Source of the DNA: Sternotherus odoratus
Taxonomy: Eukaryota > Chordata > Testudines > Kinosternidae
Length of the DNA: 64,000 nucleotides
Reading direction: 5' to 3'
Assembly: GCA_032164245.1 (NCBI GenBank)
Contig: JAVMKO010000003.1
Span: forward strand, 135,583,259 to 135,647,258
Notes under the pieces: model-generated
Databases searched by the model: none
Seen by the model: the letters and a program-made list of their open reading frames with translations, nothing else
What the model was told of the DNA's origin: nothing
Position numbers and translations under genes: made by a program
Part shown: positions 35,200 through 46,552 of the stretch, one piece after another
Layout: each line of letters begins with the position of its first letter
How positions within the stretch are numbered: position 1 is the first letter of the stretch

Positions 35200-35572
35200 C
35201 AGGGCCGGCGACAGGGGGGTACTACGGGTACAGCTGTACCGGGCCCCCCGACTTTAGGGGGGCCCCGGTACACAGCTGTACCTGTTGTCATCCCCCCTCG
35301 TTGCTGGACCTGGAGAGCGGGGAAGGGGCGGGGAGGTGGCGCAGCTCTCCCCCGGACAAGCGAGTCTGGCCCCAGCAGGAGCTGTGAGCCCGGCCGGCGG
35401 CAGCAGCACTGTCTGGGGGAGGGGGGGAGAAAGGGCGGCTCACGCAGCTCTCGCTGCCTAGGGGAGGGGGGGCGGCAGCTGGGCTGGGGGGGCCCCATCC
35501 GCTGTTGGCTGGGCTGGGGTGGGCCCCAAACTATCAAAGTAGGGGGCCCCCAAATTTCTGTCGCCAGCCCTG
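35200..35572. mobile_element. Non-autonomous hAT element inside CR1
   Basis: 373 bp with terminal inverted repeats cagggccggcgaca and tgtcgccagccctg, flanked by a perfect 8-bp duplication tgaatact (35192-35199 and 35573-35580). Very GC-rich interior, with an inner palindrome around gtacagctgtacc. No transposase. The perfect duplication suggests a fairly recent insertion. Confidence 0.92.
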
Positions 35573-35707
35573 TGAATACTGCATACAGATGTGGTCTCCT
35601 CATCTCAAAAAGATATATTGGCATTAGAAAAGGTTCAGAGAAGGACAACTAAAATGATTAGGGGTTTGGAACGGGTCCCATATGAGGAGAAATTAAAGAG
35701 GCTAGAA

Positions 35708-35926
35708 TCAGAGAGGTAGCCGTGATAGTCTGAAATAACAGAGGTAACAAAGAGTCCTGTGGCACCTTAAAGACTAACTAAAGTATTGAAACATAAGCTT
35801 TCATGGGCTAATACCCACTTCGTCGGATGCCAGGCATCCGACGAAGTGGGTATTAGCCCACGAAAGCTTATGCTTCAATACTTTAGTTAGTCTTTAAGGT
35901 GCCACAGGACTCTTTGTTACCTCTGC
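35708..35926. mobile_element. Foldback (head-to-head) retroposon pair inside CR1
   Basis: A plus-oriented copy of the 4768-type retroposon (35708-35831) meets a reverse, 5'-truncated copy (35833-35926) across a single base at 35832. Arms pair over about 94 bp. The unit is flanked by a perfect 14-bp duplication taaagaggctagaa (35694-35707 and 35927-35940) taken from the CR1 sequence, so both halves entered in one event. Confidence 0.9.
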
Positions 35927-36639
35927 TAAAGAGGCTAGAACTTTTCAGCTTGGAAAAGAGGAGACTAAGGGGGGATATGATAGAGGTATATAAAATCATG
36001 AGTGGTGTGGAGAAAGTGAATAAGGAAAAGTTATTTACTTGTTCCCATTATATAAGAACTAGGGGCCACCAAATGAAATTAATGGGCAGCAGGTTTAAAA
36101 CAAATAAAATGAAGTTCTTTACACAGCACACAGTCAACCTGTGGAACTCCTTGCCTGAGGAGGTTGTGAAGGCTAGGACGATACCACGTTTAAAAGAGAA
36201 CTGGATAAATTCATGGAGGTTAAGTCCATTAATGGCTATTAGCCAGGATGGGTAAGGAAGGGTGTCCCCAACCTCTGTTTGTCAAAGAGGGGTGATGGAT
36301 GGCAGAAGAGAATCACCTGTTAGGTTCACTCACTATGGGATTCCTGGCATTGGCCACCGTCGGTAGACAGGATACTGGGCTGGATGGACCTTTGGTCTGA
36401 CCCAGTACAGTCTTTCTTATGTTCTTATGGCTGTACAGGAGGCAGCCTATCAAGGATTGTGATCCTGTTTCCTCTTCCTCCTTATGCTCCCCCGCCTAGC
36501 CATTAAAAAATGTAATAGTAGATGTGTGGCTAAGTCCAAACTCCGGATCTGAGCACCCCCTAAACTCCTGTCCCCCTTCAGAGCGGGATCTGAGTTTTCT
36601 CTCTAAGGAGTTGAACTAAACCTCCCCTCCAACCCCCCT

Positions 36640-37460
36640 CTGACATGTTCTCTCCTTGGGCTGGGGAAGTTTGGCTCCCGTCGCCAAGGGATCGCTTTCC
36701 GATGCTGGCCGTAGCCTCCAGTTCTTATTTCCCAAATTGTCTCCCCTCCCCCCGCGTCCGTGCTAGGGTCTCTCTGGCTCTGCCGAGCCCCCCGAGGCGG
36801 CGGGGGGAAGGGAGCTCCCCAGCCCCTCTCGCTTCCCCACGCAGCCTGAGCCAGCCTTGCGGTTTCGCAGCTAGTTCCCTCCTAAGTTTCAAAGGGCGCC
36901 ACGTGACTTCCATGAAATTGACAAGCGAGCTGCCGCCGCCGCGAGTGCGGGACTCCCAGGCTCTGCCTCCCGGGGGCTGCGGCCGCTGCCGGATCCGGGC
37001 AGAGGGGGCGGCTCCTCCCCGGGGGCCGGGGAAGCACAGAGAGCGTGCGAGCCGCCGCCGCCAGGTGCAGGCTGCCGGGATGCCCCGGGCCGGAGTTTCC
37101 CCCTAGCGAGGCTGGGGACAGGAGTGCGCTGGCAGGGGCCGGGGTGCGGGGAGCGTGGCTGCTCTTTGCGCGCTCGCCGCGGCCCCGGCCGCTCAGCAGC
37201 TCCCGGGATGTCGCACGGTGCCCCGGCTGCGGGCGGCGCTCTGCAGAGAAGCTCCTCTTCCGATGGGAACCAGCCGCAGGTACCGGCAGGGGAGGGGCGC
37301 GGGGCACCGGCAGCAGCCGGCCGGGGGTCGGGGCGGGGCACCGGCAGGGTAGGAGCAGGCTGTGGAGTGGCGACGCCTGGGACGGGAGGACGTAGGCAGG
37401 GAGCTCCCAGCAGCCTTTCCCTGCTCGCGTCCCATTCCCCTCTCCTGTACCGCGGGAGCT
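36640..37460. promoter_or_regulatory. CpG island and promoter of BATF3
   Basis: GC- and CpG-rich block around the first exon of BATF3. It holds GC boxes (gggggcggctcc type) and a cacgtgac E-box-like site at about 36901. No TATA box seen near the start. Open frames on both strands here (up to 243 codons) reflect base composition. Confidence 0.7.
37208..37279 (+). CDS. BATF3: BATF3 coding exon 1
   Basis: 24 codons, MSHGAPAAGGALQRSSSSDG to NQPQ, donor GTACCG. The start ATG follows cccggg in the CpG island and matches the MSQG... start of the family. Confidence 0.92.
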
Positions 37461-40400
37461 GATGCCCCTTGTGAGCGCTTGGTGCTTTTCTTCCGTCTGG
37501 CACCGGCTCGACTCCAGTTCGGTCTCTCTCTCGCTGTCTCTCGATTTGAGCGATTGCTGCTTATTCTTTGTGGACTCCCTGCAATGCACGTCCCATAAGG
37601 AAATGTTCCCTCACTACCACAGATAGCAGCCTTCCTTCCCGCATCCCTGAGGCTGGAGATCAGGGGTCCAGCATGGTGCTCACTTTTGACACAACCATGT
37701 CCGGACCCAGGGCACAGCTGGGTCCCAAATACACAATGTTCAGTCCCCTGTAACATAAAGACCAGCCCTAGGTGGGAGGTGGAGGCGGAGAAGGCTTTTC
37801 TCCTCCTCTTATCAGAGCAGATTCGCAGGCTGGAGCCAGGATCAGGCTGTCCAAGTAGGAGACAGGATGATCCGAACGTAGGGTTGCCAGTTTGGGCAGG
37901 ACATATTCCTGGAGGTTTCATCACATGGCCTAACCTTTAATTAAAGATTATCCTTAATTCCTGGAGACTCCAGGGCAATCCTGGCGAGTTGGCAACCCTG
38001 AGGGAAATGGCTGCTTCCCTGCTTCCCAAGATGAAGAGCAGCATCTCGTTGATGCAGGGCCATCTCTAGCCATTTGGGTGCCCTATGCAGCAAGGTGGAG
38101 CTGTGTGGGGTCTCAGGTCTGGGAGGGAGAGCACCTGCTCCCCCTCTGCCAGGGTCTGGACTGCACGCAAGGCCTGTGGGGCCCAGGAAGCAGAAGCTGG
38201 GGGGGCTACTTTGGGGGGCCCACAGGGATTAGTGGTGGTCTGGGAGCAGCCTGCTTCGCTTCCCTCGCCCCAGCCCCAACCGTGCCACTCAGGGGCAGGG
38301 GCTTGGGAGGAGAATCGCCCCGCACTCACCAGCAGAGCCTCAACCCACTCTACTCCGCCAGCTCCCAGCTGCGGTGCTCCATCTCGCGCTGCTGGTGAGA
38401 GCCGGGGGCAGTCGTTTCCCCAACCCCTGCACTCACCGACGGCGGGAAGAGGAGCGCCATGGCTGGGAGCTGGTGGAGTAGATCAGGCTGGGACTGGGTT
38501 GCTCCGCTTCCTGCCGCTGGCGGCGAGTGTGGGGTTGCTGGGGGAAGAGGTGTAATAGGGGTGGGGTGGAGGGTGGAGCGGGGGGTAGGGGGAAGAGGTG
38601 GAGCAGAGGGAATTGTCCAGGGCCCCACACCTCCCTCGGGACACCCCTGTCCCTTGCAGTGGGTGCAGCCTGCCGAGGGCGGGGGGCCGCCAAGGGATAG
38701 GGCTGGTCGCTGGAGCTGGTGCTGCTGTGCATGCTGCATATGCCTAAGGACGGCCCTGTGTTGATGCTGGTGTTGGTTGTCCTGACCTTGTCTTGGGACA
38801 CTAACTCCTGCCTGGACATGCCTGTGCTGTAATCTCTAACCCCCCGGGCAGAAGAGAACAGAACCCCACTCTTTCCATGGATCTGTAATTACCTCTTGCC
38901 CGCTCTAGCCCTTTCTTTCATGAAACCACAGAGACATATGTCTCTCCTGAGCATGTCTGACACATGAGCGGGAATTCATCACTGGTGTGACTCCATTGAT
39001 TTCAATAGCGTTACCTCAGAGATGAGTTCAGTTCATGCAGTCTGCATAGCACAGCATTACAGCTCCTACCAGGACAGCTTCTTCAATCCAGGACATGCAG
39101 TTTTAAATACTTTCTGCTCTGTTATATACATCTTCCTTGTCAGAGAGGAAACAGTGGTTAACTTGACGTGCTTTGGAGTAAACATTGCTAGGAGCAACAG
39201 CAGCCACTGACAGCAGCCTTCACGCTGTCGTTGACATGCTGGGATGAACTCTGTGTCCTCTTTCCAAACCAAGATGAAAAACAATTGATCATGTACTGTT
39301 ACAGAGCTCCAGGGAAATACTTGCAGCATGCTTAGGAAACTCCTCCGCCTGTTCCCCAACCCCAGCTCACGCTTCTGCAGAATTTGCTGCAGCTTGGTGA
39401 TAACTGTTCTTTCTCTGGTATAAAAATCTTATTGCCTCTAAGTCGAATGTGACTTAAATCTGCAGACAACTGTTGCTGGGCGCTGTTAGCTAGCAAGCAA
39501 GCTTATTTACCGGATTCCTTTAATATGTATAAAATTCTGCTCCAGCCTGAAAGGAAGCAAATGACATTTCAGACCAGATGGAGAATTTTTCAGGTATGCG
39601 AGGGAGGGTTAACCACTGGATTTATAATGGAAAGCCTCCACAAACCATGATCAAGACTCAATAATGAAAATAAAGTTATTTTCCAGATTTTGTGTTTGAA
39701 CAATACAGGAAAACATTAATCCAAAATAGGATCTCTTACTAAGATATTTTATGTAGGAGATTTTCCTCTCTGAAAAGCCAAAAACATCTGTGAAATTGTG
39801 TAAATTTAAAAGATTCTGTGGCATATGTATTATATGCTATTTATTTAATCAATCAGGTTGTTTCTGGAAGACCACATGGTCTATTGGATTAAGTGCACAT
39901 AAAACACTATTATTCTGATTGGTAGAGTTTTATATCTACTTTTCATACACCAGTGCAAGTGGCTACAAGATACAAGCACGGGTATTGGAATAATTTCTAT
40001 AGTGGCGGTGCTGAAAGTGGAAACCATGTATTTGGTTGTTATTATTACTTCAAGCAAGGGGGTGCTGTTGCACCTTCAGCACTTCTAGTTCCAGCCTCTG
40101 AATGCAGGGTCCCGCAGAAGCAGGCCTCTCTAGTTTTTAGTCCTGGTTGTGCCACTGACATGCTCAACAACACCAGCTCCCACTGATGTCAATAGGAGCT
40201 GCAAATGCTCAGTACTTTTGGAAATCTCTCCGTGCCTCAGTTTTCCTGTCTGTGTAATGGAGATAATGCTACTAACTGACCTTTGCAAAGTGCTTTAAGA
40301 GCTGTGGATGGAGAGGATTATATAAGAGTGAAATACATCAGATTGTTTTCTTATTTTCACTAAAAGTTATTTCCTTGCTTTTTGAATCTCAGTGCACTTT

Positions 40401-43190
40401 AAAAAACCCAACAACAACAAGGTGTGTTTGTTTTGTTTTTTCAGAGTCCTGAAGAGGATGATAGGAAGATAAGACGGAGAGAAAAGAACAGAGTTGCTGC
40501 CCAGAGAAGCCGGAAGAAACAAACGCAAAAAGCAGATAAACTCCATGAGGTGAATGGGTACTTCATATGTTGCAGTTGCCTTTTTAGCATTGTGTGCAGA
40601 ATTTAACAATACTATGCATTTCTTAAACAGATATGGGGTGGTTTACATACTAATCCAGCATGAGGAAGTATGGGTTTGGTGTCAAAACATATGAATTACC
40701 ATACTGGACCATGTTGGTGAACTGTCTAGTCCAATATCTTGCCTATATTGAAACACCTGAAACATGCCAACAGTGCTAGATCCTTATAATGAACAATTAA
40801 GGAATAAGCTTCCCATAGGGGAAGCTTCTCTAACTCCAATAAGTCACTGAAGTATGAGGGTTTAGACACCTTTATATATCTTTTATCCTATCTTAAACTG
40901 TGGGTGTTTCCATTGTGCATATACATGTCTGATCCTTTTTGAAATCCTATTAACAAGCCCTCAACATCAATAATATAATATGGTAGTGCTACCGTCTGTT
41001 CAGTTGTAAATCTGACTGACAGGGCAGGGATTGTCTCTTTTCAGAGTTTGTACAGCAGCCAGCACAATGGGGCTTCCAGCTTGACTGTGCTTTGGGCACC
41101 ACCATACTATAAATATTTACAACTATGCTACTAATGCCTTTATGTAAATGACGCAGCTCCCAGGGCCCAGTTCAGCACAGAATTATCTCTATCTTCTACA
41201 TTGTGAAAATAAAATGTATCCACAGAAGACAATTTTTCATGGTGTCTTTTGTCCTTGCAAAACATTGTGAAGTGCAGGAAATACTTGTAATGGGGTCAAT
41301 GCCAAATTTTTGAGCTTTTCTTCCTCTGGTGTCTACTACAGAATGCCTCCAAACTCTTCTCTACAATTCAGTACAGTTAATTCATTCCCATAGGAGTCTC
41401 TGCTCAGGTAAGAAGCAGGACTGGAATAATAAGGGTGTGGGTCAGGATTGACGTGCGTGCAAAGGCAGAGTTGTGTTTAGAAACCAGCATCGAACTTGAC
41501 TGCGTATTTGATTCTTCACAGTGCTCTTGTGAGCATTAAATTCAAACACACTTTAAAGAGGGAATAATAAAGATAACTTCAAAGGGAAATAGTTTGTTAC
41601 GCTTGCTGGATTGTGGGATATTTGCATTTTTCAGATAGGAAAATACGATGAGTGACAATTTTCTTGCTATATAAGCACAGTGATCATGGCGGTCGGACAG
41701 CCTGTGTTGATCTAGATATGAACTTCTGTGGAAGTGTTTGCTAACCCACATTCAATTGAAAGTGAAAACTAGAAAATAACTGAAGTTTCACTGAAACACT
41801 GGTCCCACAGCCTTTTCACACTGATCAATATAATCTCATTATTTCCTTGTATTCCCTCATCTGTCTGCGTCCACCTGTTGTCTCTTGTCTTGTATTTAGA
41901 TTTCAAGGTCTTTGGGGTAGGGACTGTGTTATTGTTCTCTGTCTGTACAGTATGTATCATAGTGGGGGTATTGGTCCATGAATGGCACTACACTAATTCA
42001 AATAATATAATAATTAGTTAATAATAATGCCCCCCCCAGCATATATACAAGTTCAGCTCATATTACAAGGTCTCTAGCAAGTTACTCAAGTCCCAGATGA
42101 GTAGTAGATGATAGCAGAAAATGAGGGGTTCATGGACGTTTTTCAATTTTGTAATCATTCATTTATATAGTATATAATGTAATGTTCTGAAACGTATATG
42201 GAGATGTGGAGCTGAGTTAGCTGCTATCAGGGCCAGACTCTGGGCTCAGCAGCTTCCATGGTATTATGTGGCCAATCTGGGCTTCACAGCCACACAAGTC
42301 ATTGTACAACCTGAAAGGGAAGAAACCCCAGTCCCAGATTTAGCACTTAGGCAGTTGCTCAACTACTCAAAGCAGACCAGGACTCTGCCCAGCCTAACTT
42401 GGGTACTTTTGATATTTTAGGCAATACAAAATTGCCTTTTTCAGCCTGCAGAGGATGTATCCTGTGTGGTAGGATCTTTGGATGGTGTGGAACTCCTACA
42501 CCAATGCCCATCCCTTCAACCAGTGCAGAGGACATGGCTGGAGAAAGAAGCTGGGTGTTCTGGTCACACCCATACTGTTGCAATTTCTGGTTGCCAGAAT
42601 GGTCCCTTTGGGTCATTGCCAGTGAGCACAACCTAGAGCACATTAAGCCTACAACAATTTTGATGGAGAAACCAGAACATAGATTAGCCCTGGATCAGGA
42701 GAATGCAAAGGTGGCTAAATGTTACCTTCACAATCCCCTCCTGAGTGGGACTACATGCTTCACGGCCACAGCTCAGGATCTGGGCCCACAACTGTAGCTC
42801 AGTAAGAACATGGATAGTAACAGTCCTGTTGTTACAAGCATCTGCATTTCTTAGGCTAGTTCAGTATTTTGATTCTTATGTTAGATATCAAAAACATTAA
42901 ATAAGCAGAAACAACTATTTATTTTGCTATCATTTGATTCAAAACAGATGAAGGCACTGAAAGGAACGTTTTTATTAGCAGTGGGCTTCCTTTTTTCATT
43001 CCAGGAATATGAGTGCCTTGAACAAGAAAATACCTCCTTGAAAAGAGAGATTGGGAAGCTAACAGATGAGATGAAACACCTGACCGAGGTGTTGAAGGAC
43101 CATGAAAAGATCTGCCCTTTATTGCACTGCTCCATGAACTTTGTGACCATACCCAGGCCTGATGCCCTCACCAGTTGCCTGCCAAGATGA
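37208..43190 (+). CDS. BATF3: BATF3, basic leucine zipper ATF-like transcription factor 3 (complete coding region)
   Basis: Three exons, 37208-37279, 40445-40549 and 43005-43190, join in phase 0 to 120 aa (human 127 aa). Nuclear AP-1-family factor that dimerises with JUN proteins and cooperates with IRF4/IRF8; in mammals it drives cross-presenting dendritic-cell development. Exon 2 holds the basic region with the NRVAAQRSR DNA-contact motif (residues 39-47). Exons 2-3 hold a perfect leucine heptad series at 57, 64, 71, 78 and 85. The C-terminus ends CLPR as in mammals. The N-terminus is short (24 residues), without the Gln/Pro stretch of human. BATF, BATF2 and BATF3 are similar, but the position next to NSL1 and the C-terminus fix the identity as BATF3. 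Confidence 0.95.
37879..38000. mobile_element. Short MITE with gggttgcca ends, copy A
   Basis: Starts tagggttgccagtttgg and ends gttggcaaccctg, forming terminal inverted repeats. The interior (attcctggaggttt, attcctggagactcc) is shared with the copy at 48086. BATF3 intron 1. Confidence 0.7.
38055..38758. mobile_element. Non-autonomous hAT element in BATF3 intron 1
   Basis: 704 bp with terminal inverted repeats cagggccatctctag and ctaaggacggccctg. Flanks cgttgatg and tgttgatg agree at 7 of 8 bases (38047-38054, 38759-38766), an 8-bp hAT duplication. GC-rich inside, producing several meaningless long frames. No transposase. Confidence 0.85.
38767..40444. other. BATF3 intron 1, right part
   Basis: Intron with a MIR-like relic at about 40185-40345 (gtgcctcagttttcctgtct, gtgtaatggagataatgcta, gcaaagtgctttaagagc). 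No exon recognised. A 97-codon minus-strand frame at 39066-39359 has no homology that I recognise. Confidence 0.5.
40445..40549 (+). CDS. BATF3: BATF3 coding exon 2
   Basis: 35 codons from SPEEDDRKIRRREKNRVAAQ to KADKLHE, acceptor TTTTCAG and donor GTGAAT. Contains the complete DNA-binding basic region and the first zipper leucine. Confidence 0.97.
40550..43004. other. BATF3 intron 2
   Basis: Holds two MIR/LINE-tail-like blocks: about 41029-41130 (agggattgtctcttttcaga, cagccagcacaatggggct) and 41885-42020 (aaggtctttggggtagggac, gtacagtatgtatcatagt). A 132-codon plus frame at 42399-42797 has no recognisable homology. Confidence 0.5.
43005..43190 (+). CDS. BATF3: BATF3 coding exon 3 (terminal)
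   Basis: 61 codons plus TGA. Starts EYECLEQENTSLKREIGKLT, carries four zipper leucines and ends SCLPR. Acceptor CATTCCAG. Confidence 0.96.
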   Translation, partial: EYECLEQENTSLKREIGKLTDEMKHLTEVLKDHEKICPLLHCSMNFVTIPRPDALTSCLPR

Positions 43191-43640
43191 GAGCGCCTCC
43201 TTATTGCCTTTAAATACTGGTTACTGTTGCACGTAAATGGGAGAGATTTAAAGATCCAGCTTCTTTTTTTTCACCACAATGCAGGTATATCCTCCCTCTT
43301 GCGGAGGGATGGAATTGATCTAATAGGCCTTTACATCTCTAAATCCTCTGAATATCAAAAAGATCAGTGTGGGGAGAACAAGACTAAGCTACAATTTATT
43401 TTCTAGAACCTGTAATACACTGTTTCATGTTTATAAATGGCAAAATAGGATACAATCTGCTTTTACAGGATGGAAACTCTGGAGAAAAATAGCAGTATAG
43501 GCTAGGGTATGATTTACCCCACACTCTGCTGGCTATTATTTCTGAGTTGTTAGGTTGTCATCCATAGATCTTTTATATATAATATCCTGGCTGCTCATTT
43601 TTTGTTTACACTGGGGTTTGGCTAATAAAATCAATGTGCT
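43191..43640 (+). other. BATF3: BATF3 3' untranslated region (inferred)
   Basis: AT-rich sequence after the stop codon, with a possible poly(A) signal aataaa at 43624-43629. The true end is not determinable from sequence alone. Confidence 0.45.
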
Positions 43641-44104
43641 CTTTTTATCTTTATGGTGTCCCCCACCTTCTTCGATATCCAATGCCTTTCGAACACCTTT
43701 ACATTTGCTCATTTGTCAAATCCAAAGTCTAATGCTAATCTTCCTGCTTTCAGTGTGCCTTATTATTTGCTTATCACCAGCTTCAGGATGTTTGAAAAGC
43801 TTTATTGGCTTCCCTTCTGAAGCTTGTGTAACAACTGAGTGTAGCTCGTCTTCACTTCCCAACCACCAGTCCTCAAACCATCCATCCTCAAAGAGTTTTA
43901 TTCCTATTCTTGCATGAAGTGTGCCCACTTTCCAGGGAGTCAATACAGAACAGATCGTTTGGGGTCCAGATTCATCCCAGGAGCAAAGCCATTGTAGCCA
44001 GTGGAATTCTACCAGGGGGAATTCCCTTTGGATTTTTTGTTTTGTGGTTTGTTTGTATGTTTTGTAATTTACTAGTTGTCCTTTCCCCCATTATCCATTA
44101 TGCA

Positions 44105-44515
44105 TCTAGGGCTAAATTCACTGGGGAGACTTAGGTGCCTAACTGCCACTTTAGGTGCCTACGCCCAACATGTAGGTGCCAATACCATTCACCAAATCCC
44201 CAAGGTGCCTACATTTTGGCAACTGGTGTGCACAGCTGCTTCAGCCCTGCCGCCACCCAGCAGCTTGGTGCTTAACTTTCACCTAAGCCCCAGAAGGATT
44301 TGTCAACTAGGCATTCCCCTGTCTATGTTGCCTTTGGGGCCTGATCCCATAGGTGTACTGACAGCTTGCCTAAACCTGCACAAAAGATGCCAGAGGAGAT
44401 GGTGGTGGTGTCTCCCTTTTGCCCAATAGCACAGTGGTTAGAGCACTTACCCAGGGAGTGGGACACCTAGGTTCAAATCACTGCTGTACTGTCTCCACAG
44501 GGAAGTTGGTGGGAT
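44105..44515 (+). repeat. tRNA-derived SINE-like composite
   Basis: The right part holds an A-box-like tagcacagtggttagagcac and a B-box-like aggttcaaatcactg, spaced as in tRNA-derived SINEs. The left part repeats the word taggtgcct several times. Element limits are uncertain; it may be two repeats. Confidence 0.5.
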
Positions 44516-45044
44516 GGTTGGTATATAAAAGCATGGCTAGAGGATGAAGGAGAATTACAGGTATCTAGTGCTGCTTGGGAGGGAGTTGGCTGTTGAGGAG
44601 TGAGAGGCCTCGAATTGAAGCTGCCTGATGCCCAGGTTTTCCCGGATGTGATCTCTTTTTTGGTTGCCCGCCCATCCTCCGTCCAGGCAGATTTTTCAAA
44701 TAAGAAGCAATGTCCAGGATTTTTTGTTGTGGAGCAGACGCTGCAGCTCAGCGCGCATCGATTGGTCCCTCCCCCGTATCCACAGATGCTTGAACTTGCT
44801 GCCCTGGTCCAGACTGCCAGGTAAGTGGAGCCGCCAAGTGCCTCTCAGCCAGGCCACCTCCCCACCCCCCACAGGGCCTCAGAACCTGTCTGGGAGGAGG
44901 GCCAGGGCCAGGCTTTGGTTCACTGCCCTAGAGAGGGGGAGAGTCCCACAAGCAGGTGCTGACTGACAGACTGGTGCTGAGTCCTGGGCCTGGGCTAGCC
45001 TTCCTGCCACTCAACAGTGAGGCCTCAGATACTCTCCCCCAACA

Positions 45045-45290
45045 CCTCCCAGGTACCCCTCCAGTATACACACAGCCCTCCAGCACCCCCAAATATCTCC
45101 TCCCAGTACACATGCACTCCCCATATACCCCCAAATACTCCCTCCAAGTACACATACCTCTCCAGCACTCCCCCACCCTCTCCCATACACAAACACCTCT
45201 CCAGCACCCCCAAATACCTTCTCCCAGTACACACACACCCTATCCAGCACCCCAAATACCCCTTCCAATTCCCCCTTCCCTTCCCCACCC
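45045..45290 (+). repeat. C-rich degenerate minisatellite
   Basis: Imperfect units of about 35-45 bp built on ctccagcacccccaaatac and cccagtacacacac. Overlapping frames in several phases are products of the repeat. Confidence 0.7.
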
Positions 45291-45654
45291 CCCAACAATG
45301 GTTTCTATTTGGGAATTTAAAATATGGTAACTCTATGCCCAGGTAAAGCTCCCACCCACACTTTTGCTCCCCAGCCACACTAGCTTGTGTTCAGCAATCA
45401 TCTAGATACAAATTAGCAAGAACTCTGATTTTAAAAGCCAAATTAAAGAGTCAGGCCATGGATTTAGCTCAGCGGCGCACACCAAAATAGATCAAGGCAT
45501 CATTTATTGAATTGTTTCTGCTAATTTGAATAACAATGAAGTAGTAATGGCGGCTTCATTGTTTCTCTTTGATGCACTGTCAAAAAGCAGAGATGTTTAT
45601 AAAAAGACATTATAATTGAACATTTTAGGCTTCCTTTGGCATTTATTTTACTAT

Positions 45655-45850
45655 GGAAGCCAGAAATAGAATAATAGACTCATACAAATGTAGGGCTGGA
45701 AGGGACTTCAAGAGGTCCACAGTACCCCATGTGTTGAGGCGTGGCCAAGTATACTTAGACTGTTCCTGACAGGTGTTTGTCCAACCTGTTCTTAAAAACC
45801 TCCAGTGATGGGGATTCCACAATCTCCTTGGAACTATTATGTTCATTATG
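45655..45850 (+). repeat. CR1-type LINE fragment
   Basis: Reads gggctggaagggacttcaag, then caacctgttcttaaaaacct and gatggggattccacaatctc, the widely shared amniote CR1 series. Truncated on both sides. Confidence 0.65.
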
Positions 45851-46552
45851 TAAAGAGTAAAAGACACAATAAGTGGCAGACCAAATGAACTATTTTTCCA
45901 GCTCTGTCACCAGTGTGTATGGTATTGTTGACATTGATGTTGGTGCATCATCCTCATAGATTATGGAGTGGTAACTTACCAAAACTTTTGGTGCCCAATA
46001 TTCACAAAGGACTTTGGGCATCTTAAAAATAATGAGTTAAAATGAGCAACAGTCCACAAATAAATTCAACATTGCTGTCTGTTTATAGTTAGCTTGACGT
46101 TTGAGTCCACACATGGCAAGAAGGGAGCTGGGCTAATAAAGCAAAGTCTCACATGGAATAAATAAAAAGATTGACACTGGGGCTACTCCGATTACAAAAA
46201 CTCAATGGACTGTTCATGAGGTCTAGGTTTGTAATGTATTTAAAAATAGAATGTTTTTCTAGAGCCTGGGTTGATCGTATTGTTACAATAGAACAAGAAA
46301 GAAAACTAAGCAACAAAAATATCTTTATCAAATCCAAACCTCCCCCTTTGGAGCAGACTAACACACCAATCTATATTCCAAATCTATGTATGGGCGAAGA
46401 TGCCCTATCCTAGCTAGTCATGTATAGCTTTCAAAAACTTCCAGAAAACCTGATTTGTTCCTGTGAATTTGAGCTATTTTGTTTTCTGATGTATGGTATA
46501 TGTGGGGGATGTGTAGTAAGTGCGAGCTGTGTTGTCTTCAGTTGTATGGCAT

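Larger units (their letters stand above)
34788..36429 (+). mobile_element. CR1 LINE, 3' fragment, interrupted by two later insertions
   Basis: Encodes the end of a CR1 reverse transcriptase: EVNSEMAKFADDTKL with the FADDT active-site motif, DWATKWQLKFNVDKCKVMH, then after the insertions [26 protein letters not shown] and [11 protein letters not shown]. It ends in the CR1 3' UTR with a cttatgttcttatgg tail. Stop codons and frame breaks show that it is dead. Its sequence is split by a hAT MITE (35200-35572) and a foldback retroposon (35708-35926), which makes it the oldest of the three. Confidence 0.92.

Noticed and set aside
34750..36255. Host gene encoding a reverse-transcriptase-like protein
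   Set aside because: It is the decayed 3' part of a CR1 LINE with stop codons and two later insertions.
36882..37924. Minus-strand frames up to 243 codons opposite BATF3 exon 1
   Set aside because: CpG-island composition keeps frames open; no start context, splice sites or homology.
38066..38819. Frames up to 156 codons in BATF3 intron 1
   Set aside because: They lie within a GC-rich hAT MITE with inverted ends and near-perfect 8-bp flanks.
44928..45378. Overlapping 95-124 codon frames on both strands
   Set aside because: Produced by a C-rich minisatellite; repetitive content in every phase.
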